From assembly GCF_029537375.1 (NCBI RefSeq), contig NZ_CP120679.1:4011501-4075500 (forward strand): DNA of 64,000 nt. The letters run 5' to 3'. Within the stretch, counting starts at the first letter, position 1; the number at the start of each line of letters is the position of its first letter. The notes under the pieces were generated by a model. It saw nothing but the letters and a program-made list of their open reading frames with translations, searched no databases and was not told the DNA's origin. The position numbers were made by a program, and so were the translations under genes. Positions 15,980-25,198 of the stretch are shown here, piece after piece. This DNA is from Bacillus sp. HSf4 (GTDB lineage: Bacteria; Bacillota; Bacilli; Bacillales; Bacillaceae).

Positions 15980-16351
15980 TTAGAGGTATTTTACCGCAGA
16001 TACAACAACCATGATCCACGCTGCGATGAAAGCCACGCCGCCGAGCGGAGTGATGGCGCCGAGGACGCTGATTTGCGTGAGGCTGAGGACATATAAGCTG
16101 CCGGAAAATAAGACGATGCCGGCAAACATCAGCCAGCCCGCAGCCGTCACGCTCCCCGCGCCTGTAAGCTTTCCGGCAATCAGGGCGACGGCGATCAGCC
16201 CAAGTGCATGGTACATATGATATTGAACACCAGTCTGCCAGATTTGAAGATATTTTTCAGGGATCTTCCCTTCAAGCCCATGAGCCCCAAACGCCCCTAG
16301 AGCAACCGCAATCATTGCGTTTATCGAACCTAAAATGAGGAATAATTTCAT
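15980..16351 (-). CDS. ywdK: DUF423 membrane protein YwdK
   Basis: The protein has 123 residues with four predicted transmembrane helices. It shows the family hallmark ALGAFGAHGLEGKIPEKYLQ, WQTGVQYHMYHALGL and GGVAFIAAWI. DUF423 proteins are widespread small inner-membrane proteins of unknown function. It follows the ywdJ-like permease gene with the B. subtilis gene order ywdI-ywdJ-ywdK. An AAAGG-type site precedes the ATG. Confidence 0.92.
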   Translation of the reverse strand: MKLFLILGSINAMIAVALGAFGAHGLEGKIPEKYLQIWQTGVQYHMYHALGLIAVALIAGKLTGAGSVTAAGWLMFAGIVLFSGSLYVLSLTQISVLGAITPLGGVAFIAAWIMVVVSAVKYL

Positions 16352-16417
16352 GATATTTTCGCCCGCCTTTCTCCTCTCATCATAGCGTACAAACTCAAGA
16401 TTTCAACTGACTGAACC

Positions 16418-17719
16418 TCATGACACAAGATTGTCAAATTTCTTTTTTCTAAGCTGGATCTGTTCCACCGCAATCGCTATGACCGTCCCCAGTACAAGAC
16501 CATTGCTTAAAAGGGAGACAACAACAGGGTGCATCCCCGCCAAGGCGCTTTCAGGAACAAACATCACACCGACGCCCGCCAGAAGTGCAATTCCTGTAAC
16601 AAAGCGGACGCGGCCGGCCTCGTTCTTCCCATAAGCGTCAAATTCAGCGAAAGCCATACCGACCATCGTCGAAAACACGACAAAATTAACGGCAAAACCA
16701 ACCGGAGACGGGAGGCTCGCAAATACGTTCATGATATACGGAAAAAAGCTGATGAAAATCACAATCAGACTTCCGAGTAAAAAAGGTTTCTTCGAAGAGA
16801 CCCGCGTCGTTTGAATAAACCCGGCCGCTCCGGAAATCGGCACCGTCCCTACAGCGCCGAGCAAACCGCTCAGCAAATGGCTGACTGAGGCGATGAAGCC
16901 CGCCGGTCGGGCCCGCTTCCTTTCTTCAAGCTTTTCAAACTGTTTGACGGCCCCTTCAACCACCCGGATGCTGGCCAGCATGTTGACAATCAATAACACC
17001 GTAATAAACAAGGATGTGACGATTAAACCGCTGTCAAACAGCGGAACGCCGAACGGAAAGATATCGGGCAGATGAAAAAGCTTATCCGCATGTTCCGGCG
17101 GCTTTGCGACGCCAAACACGGCAAACAGAATCCAGCCGCCAATAAGCGCTATCAAAATCGAGTATTGTTTAAGAAACGGAACATTCGATTTGCTCATCAG
17201 AAATGTTGTCAGCATAATAACGGCCGCAAGCAAAAAGACAGGAACATCAAGATCGTTTTGGCGGTAGCCGATCCCCATGACTCCTTTCACAATCGGCTCG
17301 GAAAGCTGAATGACCAAGAGCAAGAGATAAACGCCCGTCACAACAGGCGTAAACATGACAGCCAGCTTGTCGATGACTTTAAATAGGCTAAAAATAAAAA
17401 AGAAGACCGCACTTAGAAGCATTGCCCCCTGAAGCGCCTGAAGCGTTTCACCATAAGCGGCGAACACGGTTCCGGTCAGTCCCGCATAAATCGTGTATAC
17501 TCCCCACCAAAGGCCGGCAGGGCTCTCATTAATCGGCAGACGGTGGCCCAGCAATGTTTGGATGAATGCCGTTGTCCCCAACACGAAAAACGTGCTTTGA
17601 ATCAGCCCCGCCGTCTCCGTCTGATTCAGCTCAAATGACTGCCCGATCGCAATGGGCACCACGATGGCGGAAGCGATAATAAATGCCGTCCATTGTAAAG
17701 CCCCAAAAAGCAGTTTCAA
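16418..17719 (-). CDS. ywdJ: NCS2-family purine/pyrimidine permease YwdJ
   Basis: The protein has 433 residues from a TTG at 17719 with AGAGAGG nine bases upstream. The in-frame TTG at 17728 directly abuts that site and is less likely. It is a polytopic membrane protein of the nucleobase:cation symporter-2 group, with about 12-14 helices. The family-type segment TVPISGAAGFIQTTRVSSK lies in the second half, followed by GMAFAEFDAYGK. It lies 38 bp downstream of ywdI and 66 bp upstream of ywdK in one probable operon. The exact substrate (uracil, xanthine or other) is not established for YwdJ and cannot be read here. Confidence 0.87.
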   Translation of the reverse strand: MKLLFGALQWTAFIIASAIVVPIAIGQSFELNQTETAGLIQSTFFVLGTTAFIQTLLGHRLPINESPAGLWWGVYTIYAGLTGTVFAAYGETLQALQGAMLLSAVFFFIFSLFKVIDKLAVMFTPVVTGVYLLLLVIQLSEPIVKGVMGIGYRQNDLDVPVFLLAAVIMLTTFLMSKSNVPFLKQYSILIALIGGWILFAVFGVAKPPEHADKLFHLPDIFPFGVPLFDSGLIVTSLFITVLLIVNMLASIRVVEGAVKQFEKLEERKRARPAGFIASVSHLLSGLLGAVGTVPISGAAGFIQTTRVSSKKPFLLGSLIVIFISFFPYIMNVFASLPSPVGFAVNFVVFSTMVGMAFAEFDAYGKNEAGRVRFVTGIALLAGVGVMFVPESALAGMHPVVVSLLSNGLVLGTVIAIAVEQIQLRKKKFDNLVS

Positions 17720-17757
17720 GTTTATCAACCTCTCTTTTTCAAAAAAGCAAACGGCTC

Positions 17758-18063
17758 CTAGAAATCAAAAATTGAGTCCCCGTTAGCGTCTTCCTCATGT
17801 TTTTGTTTCTCTTTTTTTTGATACTGTTCAGCTCCGGCGGCTCCCATCATTTTTTCCAGCATCAGCTGGTCGCTCGAAGATTTTTTTGCCGGCTGAAGAT
17901 ATGGGGACGGCTGAGCTGTCGGTCTCTGCTGTTCAACGATGACGTCGCAGAGGGAACGAATGACCGCCACATGCATTTTTAACTCGTTCTCATGGGCGCT
18001 GTCCTTCGCTTTTTTTAATTCATCCTCCATCTTTTCCAGCAAGCTTGATATATGTATGTTCAT
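17758..18063 (-). CDS. ywdI: YwdI family protein, unknown function
   Basis: The protein has 101 residues from the ATG at 18063 (MNIHISSLLEKMEDELKKAK), which has GGAGG nine bases upstream; upstream in-frame codons lack one. It is predicted mostly helical, with a charged N-terminal coiled-coil and a polar, Lys/Glu-rich tail (YQKKEKQKHEEDAN). There is no signal peptide or membrane segment. It is the first gene before ywdJ and ywdK, as in B. subtilis. In B. subtilis, from memory, the aldehyde dehydrogenase gene ywdH lies between ung and ywdI. It is absent here, leaving a gap of 260 bp. Confidence 0.85.
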   Translation of the reverse strand: MNIHISSLLEKMEDELKKAKDSAHENELKMHVAVIRSLCDVIVEQQRPTAQPSPYLQPAKKSSSDQLMLEKMMGAAGAEQYQKKEKQKHEEDANGDSIFDF

Positions 18064-18288
18064 CCATTCGATCCTCCAAACCGTTTCGATTTTCCATTTC
18101 ATTTTAACAAATTACATTCTCTCGTGCTGAAAGCACTTTCCGATTTTTCAATCCCAAAAGGATATTTTTCGAAACAGCAGGTCCTTGTTTTCCAATTCAA
18201 AAAACAAAAAGCGAGCATCAACTCAGCCTAAAATCCTTTTTTCTTTCACCTTAAGAGTTGACGGGCGAACGTGAGTTCACGCATAATG

Positions 18289-18335
18289 CAAGAAAAAACA
18301 AACCGAGAACCGCCATCCTGAGTTTAGCGGTTCTC
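18289..18335 (-). terminator. Intrinsic terminator overlapping the 3' end of ung
   Basis: On the minus strand GAGAACCGC/GCGGTTCTC forms a perfect 9-bp stem followed by a T-rich run. The last codons and TAA stop of ung lie inside the left arm. Confidence 0.8.
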
Positions 18336-19019
18336 CAGATTTTCCAAATTGGGAATTGACCAGTCGATGGGTTCTTCATTGATTTTTTGCAAACATTGGT
18401 TTGCTCTGGAAAACGGCCTGCTTCCAAAAAATCCGTTTCTTGCCGAGAAAGGACTTGGGTGAGGCGACTGAATAATAAAATGCTTTGAAGTGTCGATCCT
18501 TTCTTTCTTCGCTTGGGCATGGCGGCCCCAAAGAATAAAGACCACCGGCTTCTCCCTTTTGTTCAAAACATCGATAACACTGTCCGTCAGCTGCTCCCAG
18601 CCCTTTCCTTTATGTGAATTCGCCTGTCCCCGACGCACGGTCAAAACGGTGTTTAAGAGGAGGACCCCCTGCTTGGCCCAGCTGACAAGTGAACCGTGAT
18701 TGGGGATGTCTGCGCCAATGTCACTTTGCAATTCTATGAAAATATTTTTCAAAGATGGCGGCGGATTCACCCCCGGCTTTACGGAAAAGCTTAAGCCGTG
18801 CGCCTGACCCGGTCCGTGGTACGGATCCTGACCAAGGATGACGACCTTGACTTTTTCATAGGAAGTGTAGTGAAAAGCATTGTAAATATCGTTGGGTTCA
18901 GGATACACCGTATGCTCGACATACTCTCTTTTCAGCATTTCTCTCAACTCTTGATAATAGGGCTTTGCGAATTCATTTTTCAGCTGCTCCCACCAGCTGT
19001 CATTCAAAATCTGTTTCAA
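18324..19019 (-). CDS. ung: Uracil-DNA glycosylase, family 1
   Basis: The protein has 231 residues from a TTG at 19019, with AAAGGAGG eight bases upstream. Family-1 UDG motifs are all present: the water-activating loop [18 protein letters not shown], the uracil-pocket LLNTVLTVR and the HPSPFSA DNA-intercalation loop. It excises uracil from DNA to start base-excision repair. It follows the glycosyltransferase ywdF by 15 bp on the same strand, as in B. subtilis (ywdF-ywdG), and ends inside its own terminator hairpin. Confidence 0.97.
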   Translation of the reverse strand: MKQILNDSWWEQLKNEFAKPYYQELREMLKREYVEHTVYPEPNDIYNAFHYTSYEKVKVVILGQDPYHGPGQAHGLSFSVKPGVNPPPSLKNIFIELQSDIGADIPNHGSLVSWAKQGVLLLNTVLTVRRGQANSHKGKGWEQLTDSVIDVLNKREKPVVFILWGRHAQAKKERIDTSKHFIIQSPHPSPFSARNGFFGSRPFSRANQCLQKINEEPIDWSIPNLENLENR

Positions 19020-19033
19020 TGGTTCAGCCTCCT

Positions 19034-19852
19034 TTAACTAAATTGCCTTTCGCGAACAAGCCTGGAAACGACAGGTTCGCCGTCCCATACAATTTTGCTT
19101 TCGGCCTCCCTCTTCTTCATAGCAGGTTCTTCAAGAAGCACAAAAAAGTTTTTCGTCGGCAGCTTTCCAAGCTGATGCTTTTCACTCAAGATATCTAAAT
19201 AGTACTGCCTCTTGCCGTCAAGGTTGCTGGACTGATTGTCGCCTTGTTCTGAAAATGCGTAGATCACGCTTGCGGCAGGAACTCTTTTCACGCGAAACTG
19301 TTCGGCTGCACGCAGAAAAAAGTCCCAGTCCCAATAATTATGAACACCGGGATCAAAATAACCGATTTCAATGTGAAGCGAACGTTTATACATGCTTCCC
19401 GAAGGAACATATGTAGAAAATTTCCTCATCTCCTCTAAGTCAAACGTATAAGCGAAAAGATGCCGGTTTTTTGGGATTCTTGTGTCTTCTTCCTCTTTAA
19501 AAGACACAATCTCAGCATCGGAATACACAAAATCTGCCGTTTCCAGCGCTTTTGCCATTCTTTCCATATGGCATGGAGTGAAAAAATCATCGTCATCACA
19601 CAGCATGATAACATCTCCTGACGCTTCTTTCACCCCTATGTTTCTCGCTTTCACATGCTTGACATTCTCAGTCAGGTGAAGCACCTTGATCGGCAGGTCT
19701 GAATAGAGCCGCTGAACAATGTCGACCGGCTCCCCCGCATCATTGACAATAATGATTTCAAATGGTTTGATGGACTGTTTTGCAATGGATTCAAGCAACT
19801 CACACAATGGGGAAATCCGATTGTGGGTTACGATAACGATCGAAATGTTCAT
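19034..19852 (-). CDS. ywdF: Family 2 glycosyltransferase YwdF
   Basis: The protein has 272 residues. A GT-A fold opens with [10 protein letters not shown] and [10 protein letters not shown]. The DXD-type metal motif is in [11 protein letters not shown] (near residue 95), and an acceptor-site region with [10 protein letters not shown] follows. It transfers a sugar from a nucleotide-activated donor; donor and acceptor are unknown. Cell-wall or polysaccharide decoration is possible. The neighbouring ung gene follows by 15 bp, so the two are co-transcribed. A GGAG lies about 16 bases before the ATG, rather far, so the start is less certain than the family. Confidence 0.85.
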   Translation of the reverse strand: MNISIVIVTHNRISPLCELLESIAKQSIKPFEIIIVNDAGEPVDIVQRLYSDLPIKVLHLTENVKHVKARNIGVKEASGDVIMLCDDDDFFTPCHMERMAKALETADFVYSDAEIVSFKEEEDTRIPKNRHLFAYTFDLEEMRKFSTYVPSGSMYKRSLHIEIGYFDPGVHNYWDWDFFLRAAEQFRVKRVPAASVIYAFSEQGDNQSSNLDGKRQYYLDILSEKHQLGKLPTKNFFVLLEEPAMKKREAESKIVWDGEPVVSRLVRERQFS

Positions 19853-20087
19853 GATTTGCTATGAGCGCTCCTTTTTCAAATTTACTTTTCCATTATAAAT
19901 CACAAAACGAACGATTTGATATGAACAAAAGTCGGACATTTTTCCATTCCCCTCTTTTTTCCTGCATATGGGCTTTAGGATCGATTTCCTCCCAGACCCA
20001 CAGAAGATGATGATGCATGAAAAGGATGGGCATTTGGAAATATAAAAGTTAATCATAACAGATGAGCAGATAGGGGCATTTCTACAT

Positions 20088-20768
20088 ATGAACATCATCG
20101 ATCTTACGATTGAACTGCTAACAGGATTTATCTTTCTTTTTCTCATCGTTAAATTTGTCGGTAAGAAGATCATCGATCAAATTACACCCTTCACTTTTAT
20201 CGCGTCTATCGTATTGGGAGAATTGCTGGGAAATGCTTTATATGACAAGCAAACAGGAGTTTTATATATTCTTTACTCCATGGCGTTATGGGGATTAATG
20301 ATTTTTGCGGCCGAATTTCTGACACAAAAGTTCCTGTCTTTTCGCGGATTATTTGAAGGAAAACCGTCCGCACTTATCAAAAATGGGAAGGTCGATCGCG
20401 AAGAATTGAAGAAAAACCGCATGAATATCAATCAGCTGCAAAGCCTGCTTCGGCAAAGCGAAACGTTTTCCATTCGGGAAGTTGCTTTTTGTTATTTAGA
20501 GGCGAACGGTTCGATCAGCATCTTAAAAAAAGCAAAATATCAAAAAACGACCCAGGAAGACTTCAATATGCCTGCAAAATCCGTTTATGTACCTGTCACG
20601 CTCATACGCGACGGCAAAGTCTTATGGGATGAATTAAACGATCTGGGTTTTAATGAAGCCTGGTTAAAAACGCAAATCAGATCTCAAGGCGTTCCGACTG
20701 ACTATAAAAATATTTTTTTAGCTGAGTGGCTGGAAGGTGACGGACTTTTTGTGCAGACTTTCAAATAA
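20088..20768 (+). CDS. DUF421 (YetF/YdfR-type) membrane protein
   Basis: The protein has 226 residues. Three N-terminal transmembrane helices span about residues 7-85. A cytoplasmic part follows with the hallmark segments LFEGKPSALIKNGKVDREEL, MNINQLQSLLRQSETFSIRE and EVAFCYLEANGSISI. These match the DUF421/YetF family; some members act in spore germination or stress, but most are uncharacterised. The gene is divergent from ywdF and stands alone. It does not belong to the B. subtilis gene order I remember between ywdF and pdxK, so it may be a lineage-specific insertion. AGATAGGGG precedes the ATG at some distance. Confidence 0.82.
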   Translation: MNIIDLTIELLTGFIFLFLIVKFVGKKIIDQITPFTFIASIVLGELLGNALYDKQTGVLYILYSMALWGLMIFAAEFLTQKFLSFRGLFEGKPSALIKNGKVDREELKKNRMNINQLQSLLRQSETFSIREVAFCYLEANGSISILKKAKYQKTTQEDFNMPAKSVYVPVTLIRDGKVLWDELNDLGFNEAWLKTQIRSQGVPTDYKNIFLAEWLEGDGLFVQTFK

Positions 20769-20831
20769 TTTTTTGCTGATCAGTCATTCCATCGCCAGAA
20801 CCAGGCGGGCATGACCGCCGGTCTCCATGAT

Positions 20832-20860
20832 TTGTGATCATTTGAAAAGCTGTCTATAAT
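20832..20860 (+). promoter_or_regulatory. Predicted SigA promoter of pdxK
   Basis: TTGTGA (20832-20837) and a perfect TATAAT (20855-20860) are separated by 17 bp, about 55 bp before the pdxK start. Confidence 0.7.
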
Positions 20861-20914
20861 AAAAACTAAACCAATCTATAGATGGAATTTTTTAAGGTGG
20901 AGGATTGACTGAAC

Positions 20915-21727
20915 ATGACAATGCACAAAGCGCTCACAATTGCCGGCTCAGATTCAAGCGGAGGAGCTGGTATTCAAGCCGATTTAAAAACCTTCCAGGA
21001 AAAGAATGTATACGGCATGACGGCCCTTACGGTTGTCGTCGCCATGGACCCCGACAACAGCTGGAATCACCAGGTATTCCCAATTGAGACCAATGTCATT
21101 CGCGCCCAGCTGTCCACGATCGTAAACGGGATCGGAGTAGACGCCATGAAAACCGGCATGCTTCCGACCGTTGAGATTATAGAGCTGACGGCGAAAACGA
21201 TCAAAGAGCACAACATGAAAAACGTCGTCATCGACCCCGTCATGGTCTGCAAAGGAGCGAATGAAGTGCTGTATCCGGAACATGCCAAGGCATTGCGGGA
21301 ACTTCTTGCTCCCCTTGCAACGGTGATTACGCCAAACCTTTTTGAAGCCGGACAGCTCAGCGGTCTCGGAGAAATTAAAACCGTTGAACAAATGAAGGAT
21401 GCTGCCAAAGCTATTCATGACCTTGGCGCCAAATACGTCCTCATTACAGGAGGCGGCAAACTGGCCCACGAAAAAGCAGTCGATGTTTTATATGACGGTC
21501 AGACAGCAGAAGTTTTGGAAGGGGAGAGAATTGACACCCCGTACACCCACGGAGCGGGCTGCACCTACTCAGCGGCGGTCACGGCTGAGCTTGCAAAAGG
21601 AGCCGGTGTGAAGGATGCCATTTACTCGGCAAAAGATTTCATTACCGAAGCCATACGCGGATCTTTCCGATTAAATCAATACGTCGGTCCAACAAAACAC
21701 TCCGCCTGGCGGCTTAACGGAAAATAA
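20915..21727 (+). CDS. pdxK: Pyridoxine/pyridoxal/pyridoxamine kinase (ThiD-like)
   Basis: The protein has 270 residues with the ribokinase/ThiD fold: AGSDSSGGAGIQADLKTF at the N-terminus, the pocket residues DPVMVCKG, and the anion-hole/catalytic motif DTPYTHGAGCTYSAAVTAE. In B. subtilis the orthologue at this locus (ywdB) phosphorylates B6 vitamers; the related HMP-P kinase ThiD is encoded elsewhere. The assignment as pdxK rests on synteny with ywdA and the sac genes. A GGTGGAGG site lies upstream. It has its own promoter and a terminator shared with convergent ywdA. Confidence 0.88.
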   Translation: MTMHKALTIAGSDSSGGAGIQADLKTFQEKNVYGMTALTVVVAMDPDNSWNHQVFPIETNVIRAQLSTIVNGIGVDAMKTGMLPTVEIIELTAKTIKEHNMKNVVIDPVMVCKGANEVLYPEHAKALRELLAPLATVITPNLFEAGQLSGLGEIKTVEQMKDAAKAIHDLGAKYVLITGGGKLAHEKAVDVLYDGQTAEVLEGERIDTPYTHGAGCTYSAAVTAELAKGAGVKDAIYSAKDFITEAIRGSFRLNQYVGPTKHSAWRLNGK

Positions 21728-21733
21728 AACAAA

Positions 21734-21772
21734 AAGAACCCCTCTTACTTTTAAACAAGTAAAAGGGGTTTT
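21734..21772. terminator. Bidirectional terminator between pdxK and ywdA
   Basis: A long stem (ACCCCT-C-TTACTT with mirror AAGTAA-A-AGGGGT) and a short loop is followed by TTTT on the plus strand. A-rich sequence on its left serves the minus strand. Confidence 0.82.
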
Positions 21773-21773
21773 A

Positions 21774-22046
21774 TCAGCTTTCCCGCTTTGTTTTGATATT
21801 TCTCGCCGAGGATTTTAAAAAAGACTCGATCGATTCCACAAAAAGCGCATATTCCTTCATTTGTTCATAAGTGCTTGAAAGCTTTTTTTGCGCTTCTTCA
21901 TCATTCGAAATTGTTTTATCTTCGATGTCTCTGATCATTTGCTTCACCTGAAGGAGCAAATGTTGATACTCTTCCCTCGTATCCTCAATATGATCTGCTA
22001 TTTTTTTCAACCGCATGGCTGTCGACTTTTGTTGGTTCTGATCCAA
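21774..22046 (-). CDS. ywdA: YwdA family protein, unknown function
   Basis: The protein has 90 residues from a TTG at 22046 with AAAGGAG upstream. It is almost entirely charged and helical, with heptad-like spacing suggesting a coiled-coil (LKKIADHIEDTREEYQHLLL, QKKLSSTYEQMKEYALFVES). No catalytic motif, signal peptide or membrane segment is seen. It lies 72 bp downstream of sacA on the same strand, as ywdA does in B. subtilis, and probably belongs to the tail of the sacPA transcript. Confidence 0.82.
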   Translation of the reverse strand: MDQNQQKSTAMRLKKIADHIEDTREEYQHLLLQVKQMIRDIEDKTISNDEEAQKKLSSTYEQMKEYALFVESIESFLKSSARNIKTKRES

Positions 22047-22118
22047 GCAAACAACTCCTTTACAACTGCACAGTATCTAAAAAAAGCATATCATAAAGGG
22101 ATTGTACAGAAAATAGGA

Positions 22119-23558
22119 TCAGGACATCGTCCATGATGTAACTTTCATGACGGTTTCTTTTCTGCCGCTAATCGATACATCATTATTTCCCGGGTAAGGA
22201 AAGTATCTCGCTGAAAATACTTCTTCACCGCCGTTGACGAAAATTTCGATTGAAGACGAGTCTAAAAAGACGTTTAAATCGCGGAGTTCGTTTAAACTGC
22301 AATGCCTTGATTCCTCTCTTCCGTCAACACAGCTGTTTCTTTCCAGGGTGAGGACGCCGTCCGCTTTGCTGTATATAAGACGAGCCGCTCCCCTGAATGA
22401 GATTTCAAAGCCTTCCTCAATATGCGACGGTTCAATGTACAGCTCAGCGCTGTCGGGATGGTCGAGGTCCAATTGTTCTGCGGCCTGGCGAAGTGAAACC
22501 TCAACCGTTTTTTGTTCCCTTCGCAACGTTTTAAGTTCTTGAACCGGTTTTTGAATGAGCTTGTTTTCTTTTAATGTCAATTCCCTTGGCAATGTCATGC
22601 AGTGAACCCATTGATTCGGGATGGTCGGATGTTGCTGTTCATCCTGGTCGGGAACCCCCATCCAGGCGATTAAAATCCGCCGCCCTGATTCATCTAATGT
22701 CGTCTGCGGTGCATAAAAATCAAAGCCCTGATCAAGCTCTGTAAATTCTCCATGCTTGAATTCCGGCTTCCCTTCATCTAGTTCACCGACAAAATAACCT
22801 GACTGATAAACGTTTTGATAGCGGAAACCATCTGCTTTTAAGCCTTGCGGGCAGACGATTAAAACATCTTTGCCGCCAAGCGATATCATATCCGGACATT
22901 CCCACATATATCCAAACTCATCAAGCTGATCCGTATTCGAGCCGGTTATGTCGCCGAGAAACGACCAATCCCTCAAATTGTCTGAAGTAAAGAGCACAGC
23001 CCTTCCTTCAAGACGCTCAGTCTGGGCACCGAGTACCATGTACCAGCGCCCGTTCTTTTTCCAGACTTTCGGATCGCGGAAATGAGCCGTATAACCTTTC
23101 GGAAGCCTTGCGACAACCCCCTGTTTTTCAAAAGAAATGCCATCTTTTGAGACGGCGAGGCATTGGTAGGTTTCGCGGTCTCCTTCATCGTTCCTGACAT
23201 TCCCCGTATAGAAAACATGGAGCAAATCATTCTCAACAATCGCACTTCCTGAGTAGCATCCATTTTTGTCATACCAATCGCTCGGTGTAAGGGCGATCTC
23301 TTCATGACGCCAGCGGACAAGATCACGGGAAGCATAATGCCCCCAAAACTTGGCCCCGTGCCCCGTCTTAAAAGGCATCCATTGATAAAAGAGGTGGTAT
23401 GTCCCTTTCCAATGAATGAACCCGTTTGGATCGTTCAGCAGTCCGACAGGCGGCATGATGTGATAATGGAGACGATAAGGATCCTGATTGACAACGGTTT
23501 GATATTTTTCAACCCGGTCAATGGCTTGTTCGCGAAGTTCCTTGTCCCGCAGATTCAT
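22119..23558 (-). CDS. sacA: Sucrose-6-phosphate hydrolase
   Basis: The protein has 479 residues and belongs to the GH32 beta-fructosidases. The five-bladed propeller motifs are visible: LLNDPNG with the nucleophile Asp43, FRDPKVW with the transition-state Asp, and WECPDM with the acid/base Glu. The C-terminal beta-sandwich follows. It cleaves intracellular sucrose-6-phosphate to glucose-6-phosphate and fructose. The gene lies 12 bp downstream of sacP, in the sucrose-inducible operon controlled by SacT-dependent antitermination and CcpA. Confidence 0.96.
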   Translation of the reverse strand: MNLRDKELREQAIDRVEKYQTVVNQDPYRLHYHIMPPVGLLNDPNGFIHWKGTYHLFYQWMPFKTGHGAKFWGHYASRDLVRWRHEEIALTPSDWYDKNGCYSGSAIVENDLLHVFYTGNVRNDEGDRETYQCLAVSKDGISFEKQGVVARLPKGYTAHFRDPKVWKKNGRWYMVLGAQTERLEGRAVLFTSDNLRDWSFLGDITGSNTDQLDEFGYMWECPDMISLGGKDVLIVCPQGLKADGFRYQNVYQSGYFVGELDEGKPEFKHGEFTELDQGFDFYAPQTTLDESGRRILIAWMGVPDQDEQQHPTIPNQWVHCMTLPRELTLKENKLIQKPVQELKTLRREQKTVEVSLRQAAEQLDLDHPDSAELYIEPSHIEEGFEISFRGAARLIYSKADGVLTLERNSCVDGREESRHCSLNELRDLNVFLDSSSIEIFVNGGEEVFSARYFPYPGNNDVSISGRKETVMKVTSWTMS

Positions 23559-23570
23559 AAGCTAGCCTCC

Positions 23571-24953
23571 TTAGTTCTTCTTTTCATCTTCTTTAATCCC
23601 TAAGAAATAGGCTGTGATAAATGCCGCAATAACAGCGATAGCCATTCCGATTAAATAGTTGATGAGGTTGGCCGTTCCGAATGGCGCGGCGATCGCGATC
23701 ATCGGAATGCCTGTCAGGCCGTAAGCGTTTGCGGCGACATTGGTAAAGACGACATAGGCTCCGCCGAGCGCTCCGCCGACCATCGCACCGATGAACGGCT
23801 TGCGGTACCGAAGATTGACTCCGAAAATAACCGGCTCGGTAATGCCGAGAAACGCTGAGAAAGCCGCCGGTAATGCGATCTCTTTTGTCTTTGCCCGTTT
23901 TGACAGGAAGAATACGGCGAGTCCGGCGCCGCCTTGGGCGACATTGGCCATCGACCAGATTGGAAGCAGATAGTTGCGTCCGATATCGGCGATAAGACCG
24001 GCCTCAATCGCATGAAAGCTGTGATGAACTCCGGTTAACACGATAAGGGAGTATGTCCCGCCAAAAATCAATCCCGCAACCGGTCCTGCATGATCGTAAA
24101 CAAAGGTCAAAACATTCGTGATGCCGGAACCGAGGGCTCTTCCTAATGGCCCGATTGCAATAAACGCGATAAATCCTGTTGAAATAATGGTCAAAAACGG
24201 TGTTACCAAAAGGTCGATCGCATTCGGTACAAATTTTCTCGTCCACTTCTCAATTTTACTCATCACATAGACGGCCAAAAGAATCGGAATGACTGTTCCC
24301 TGATAGCCCAGCAGTTCAATCGGAAGGCCGAAGAAATCCATAACCTCAGGTTTTGCTTCAGTGAGTCCCCAAGGATTCAGCAGGCTCGGGTGAATCAAAA
24401 TCCCCCCGATGACAGCCCCAAGATACGGGTTTCCACCAAATTCCTTCGCCGCGCTGATACCGATCAGAATCGGGAGAATGATAAAGGCGGCGCTTGAAAA
24501 CATATCAAGAAGTTTAAACAGCGCTGTATCAGGACTGACCCATTGGAACGCTTTCATCATTCCCAAGAGTCCCATTAGTAAACCGCTTGCAACAATCGCC
24601 GGAATAATCGGCACAAATATATTTGACAGCGTTTTCGCAAAACGCGCCAAAGGGTTCATTTTTTGCTTCGCTGCCTCACTGTGCTGAACTGTTTCTTTTT
24701 GATCAAGCTGAAGTGTATTAGCAAATTGTTCATACACTTTGTTGACGAGTCCTGTACCAAAAATAATTTGATACTGTCCGGAGCTGGAAAATGCCCCTTT
24801 TACACCATCAAGCTCTTCAACCTTTTCCTGGTCGATTTTCGCTTCATCTTGAATGACCAACCGCAGCCGTGTAGCGCAATGAGCCGCACTGATGATATTA
24901 TCTTCTCCGCCGAGCAGCTGAATGAGTCGTTCGGCAATTTCTTTGTGATTCAT
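23571..24953 (-). CDS. sacP: Sucrose-specific PTS enzyme IIBC
   Basis: The protein has 460 residues from the ATG at 24953 ([10 protein letters not shown]), with AAAAAAGGAGG upstream. The in-frame extension beyond it is leader RNA containing the terminator, so it is rejected. The N-terminal EIIB domain carries the phosphorylated cysteine in [11 protein letters not shown] (Cys26). The EIIC domain fills the rest, with about ten helices and the GGKTYSL-type and [10 protein letters not shown] motifs of the glucose/sucrose superfamily (here FGGTYSLIV and [10 protein letters not shown]). No EIIA domain is present, so it relies on an EIIA encoded elsewhere. It imports sucrose as sucrose-6-phosphate for SacA. 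Confidence 0.95.
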   Translation of the reverse strand: MNHKEIAERLIQLLGGEDNIISAAHCATRLRLVIQDEAKIDQEKVEELDGVKGAFSSSGQYQIIFGTGLVNKVYEQFANTLQLDQKETVQHSEAAKQKMNPLARFAKTLSNIFVPIIPAIVASGLLMGLLGMMKAFQWVSPDTALFKLLDMFSSAAFIILPILIGISAAKEFGGNPYLGAVIGGILIHPSLLNPWGLTEAKPEVMDFFGLPIELLGYQGTVIPILLAVYVMSKIEKWTRKFVPNAIDLLVTPFLTIISTGFIAFIAIGPLGRALGSGITNVLTFVYDHAGPVAGLIFGGTYSLIVLTGVHHSFHAIEAGLIADIGRNYLLPIWSMANVAQGGAGLAVFFLSKRAKTKEIALPAAFSAFLGITEPVIFGVNLRYRKPFIGAMVGGALGGAYVVFTNVAANAYGLTGIPMIAIAAPFGTANLINYLIGMAIAVIAAFITAYFLGIKEDEKKN

Positions 24954-24971
24954 GATGACTCCTCCTTTTTT

Positions 24972-25053
24972 TAAAAAAAAGCAGAAAAGACCTAAAATTC
25001 GCCAACGAATAAAGGACACATTCTCCCCATTCATCTGAGCAAATTTTAGGTCT
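24972..25053 (-). terminator. Regulated leader terminator of sacPA
   Basis: On the minus strand AGACCTAAAATTTGC and GCGAATTTTAGGTCT form a long near-perfect stem separated by about 35 nt. It is followed by a T-rich tract ending just before the sacP ribosome site. Its left arm shares bases with the antiterminator target, so SacT binding would prevent the stem. Confidence 0.92.
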
Positions 25054-25077
25054 TGCCTGCTTTACCAGTCACAATCC
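25049..25077 (-). promoter_or_regulatory. RAT site, ribonucleic antiterminator target of SacT
   Basis: The 29-nt minus-strand sequence opens GGATTGTGACTGGTAAAGC and ends GGCAAGACC, matching the RAT consensus of the sacP/sacB leaders. It overlaps the 5' arm of the downstream terminator, the arrangement required for BglG-family antitermination. Confidence 0.95.
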
Positions 25078-25104
25078 CCAGTATTTATTTTTTAACACGC
25101 TTTC

Positions 25105-25133
25105 ATTTTATTATGTGATAACGCTTTCGTCAA
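25105..25133 (-). promoter_or_regulatory. sacPA promoter
   Basis: On the minus strand TTGACG (25128-25133) and TAAAAT (25105-25110) are separated by exactly 17 bp. The cre site lies mostly within the spacer. Confidence 0.85.
25116..25129 (-). promoter_or_regulatory. cre site overlapping the sacPA promoter
   Basis: CGAAAGCGTTATCA matches TGWAANCGNTNWCA at 13 of 14 positions. It sits between the -35 and -10 boxes, where CcpA binding would block RNA polymerase and give glucose repression. Confidence 0.85.
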
Positions 25134-25164
25134 CTAGTTTTTTATATTTATATGAAATTTGACC

Positions 25165-25195
25165 TAAAAAAGCCTGATCGCGGGAGTATCAGGCG
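25165..25195 (-). terminator. Intrinsic terminator after sacT
   Basis: On the minus strand GCCTGAT/ATCAGGC form a stem with a short loop followed by TTTTTT, just beyond the sacT stop. Confidence 0.85.
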
Positions 25196-25198
25196 GTT

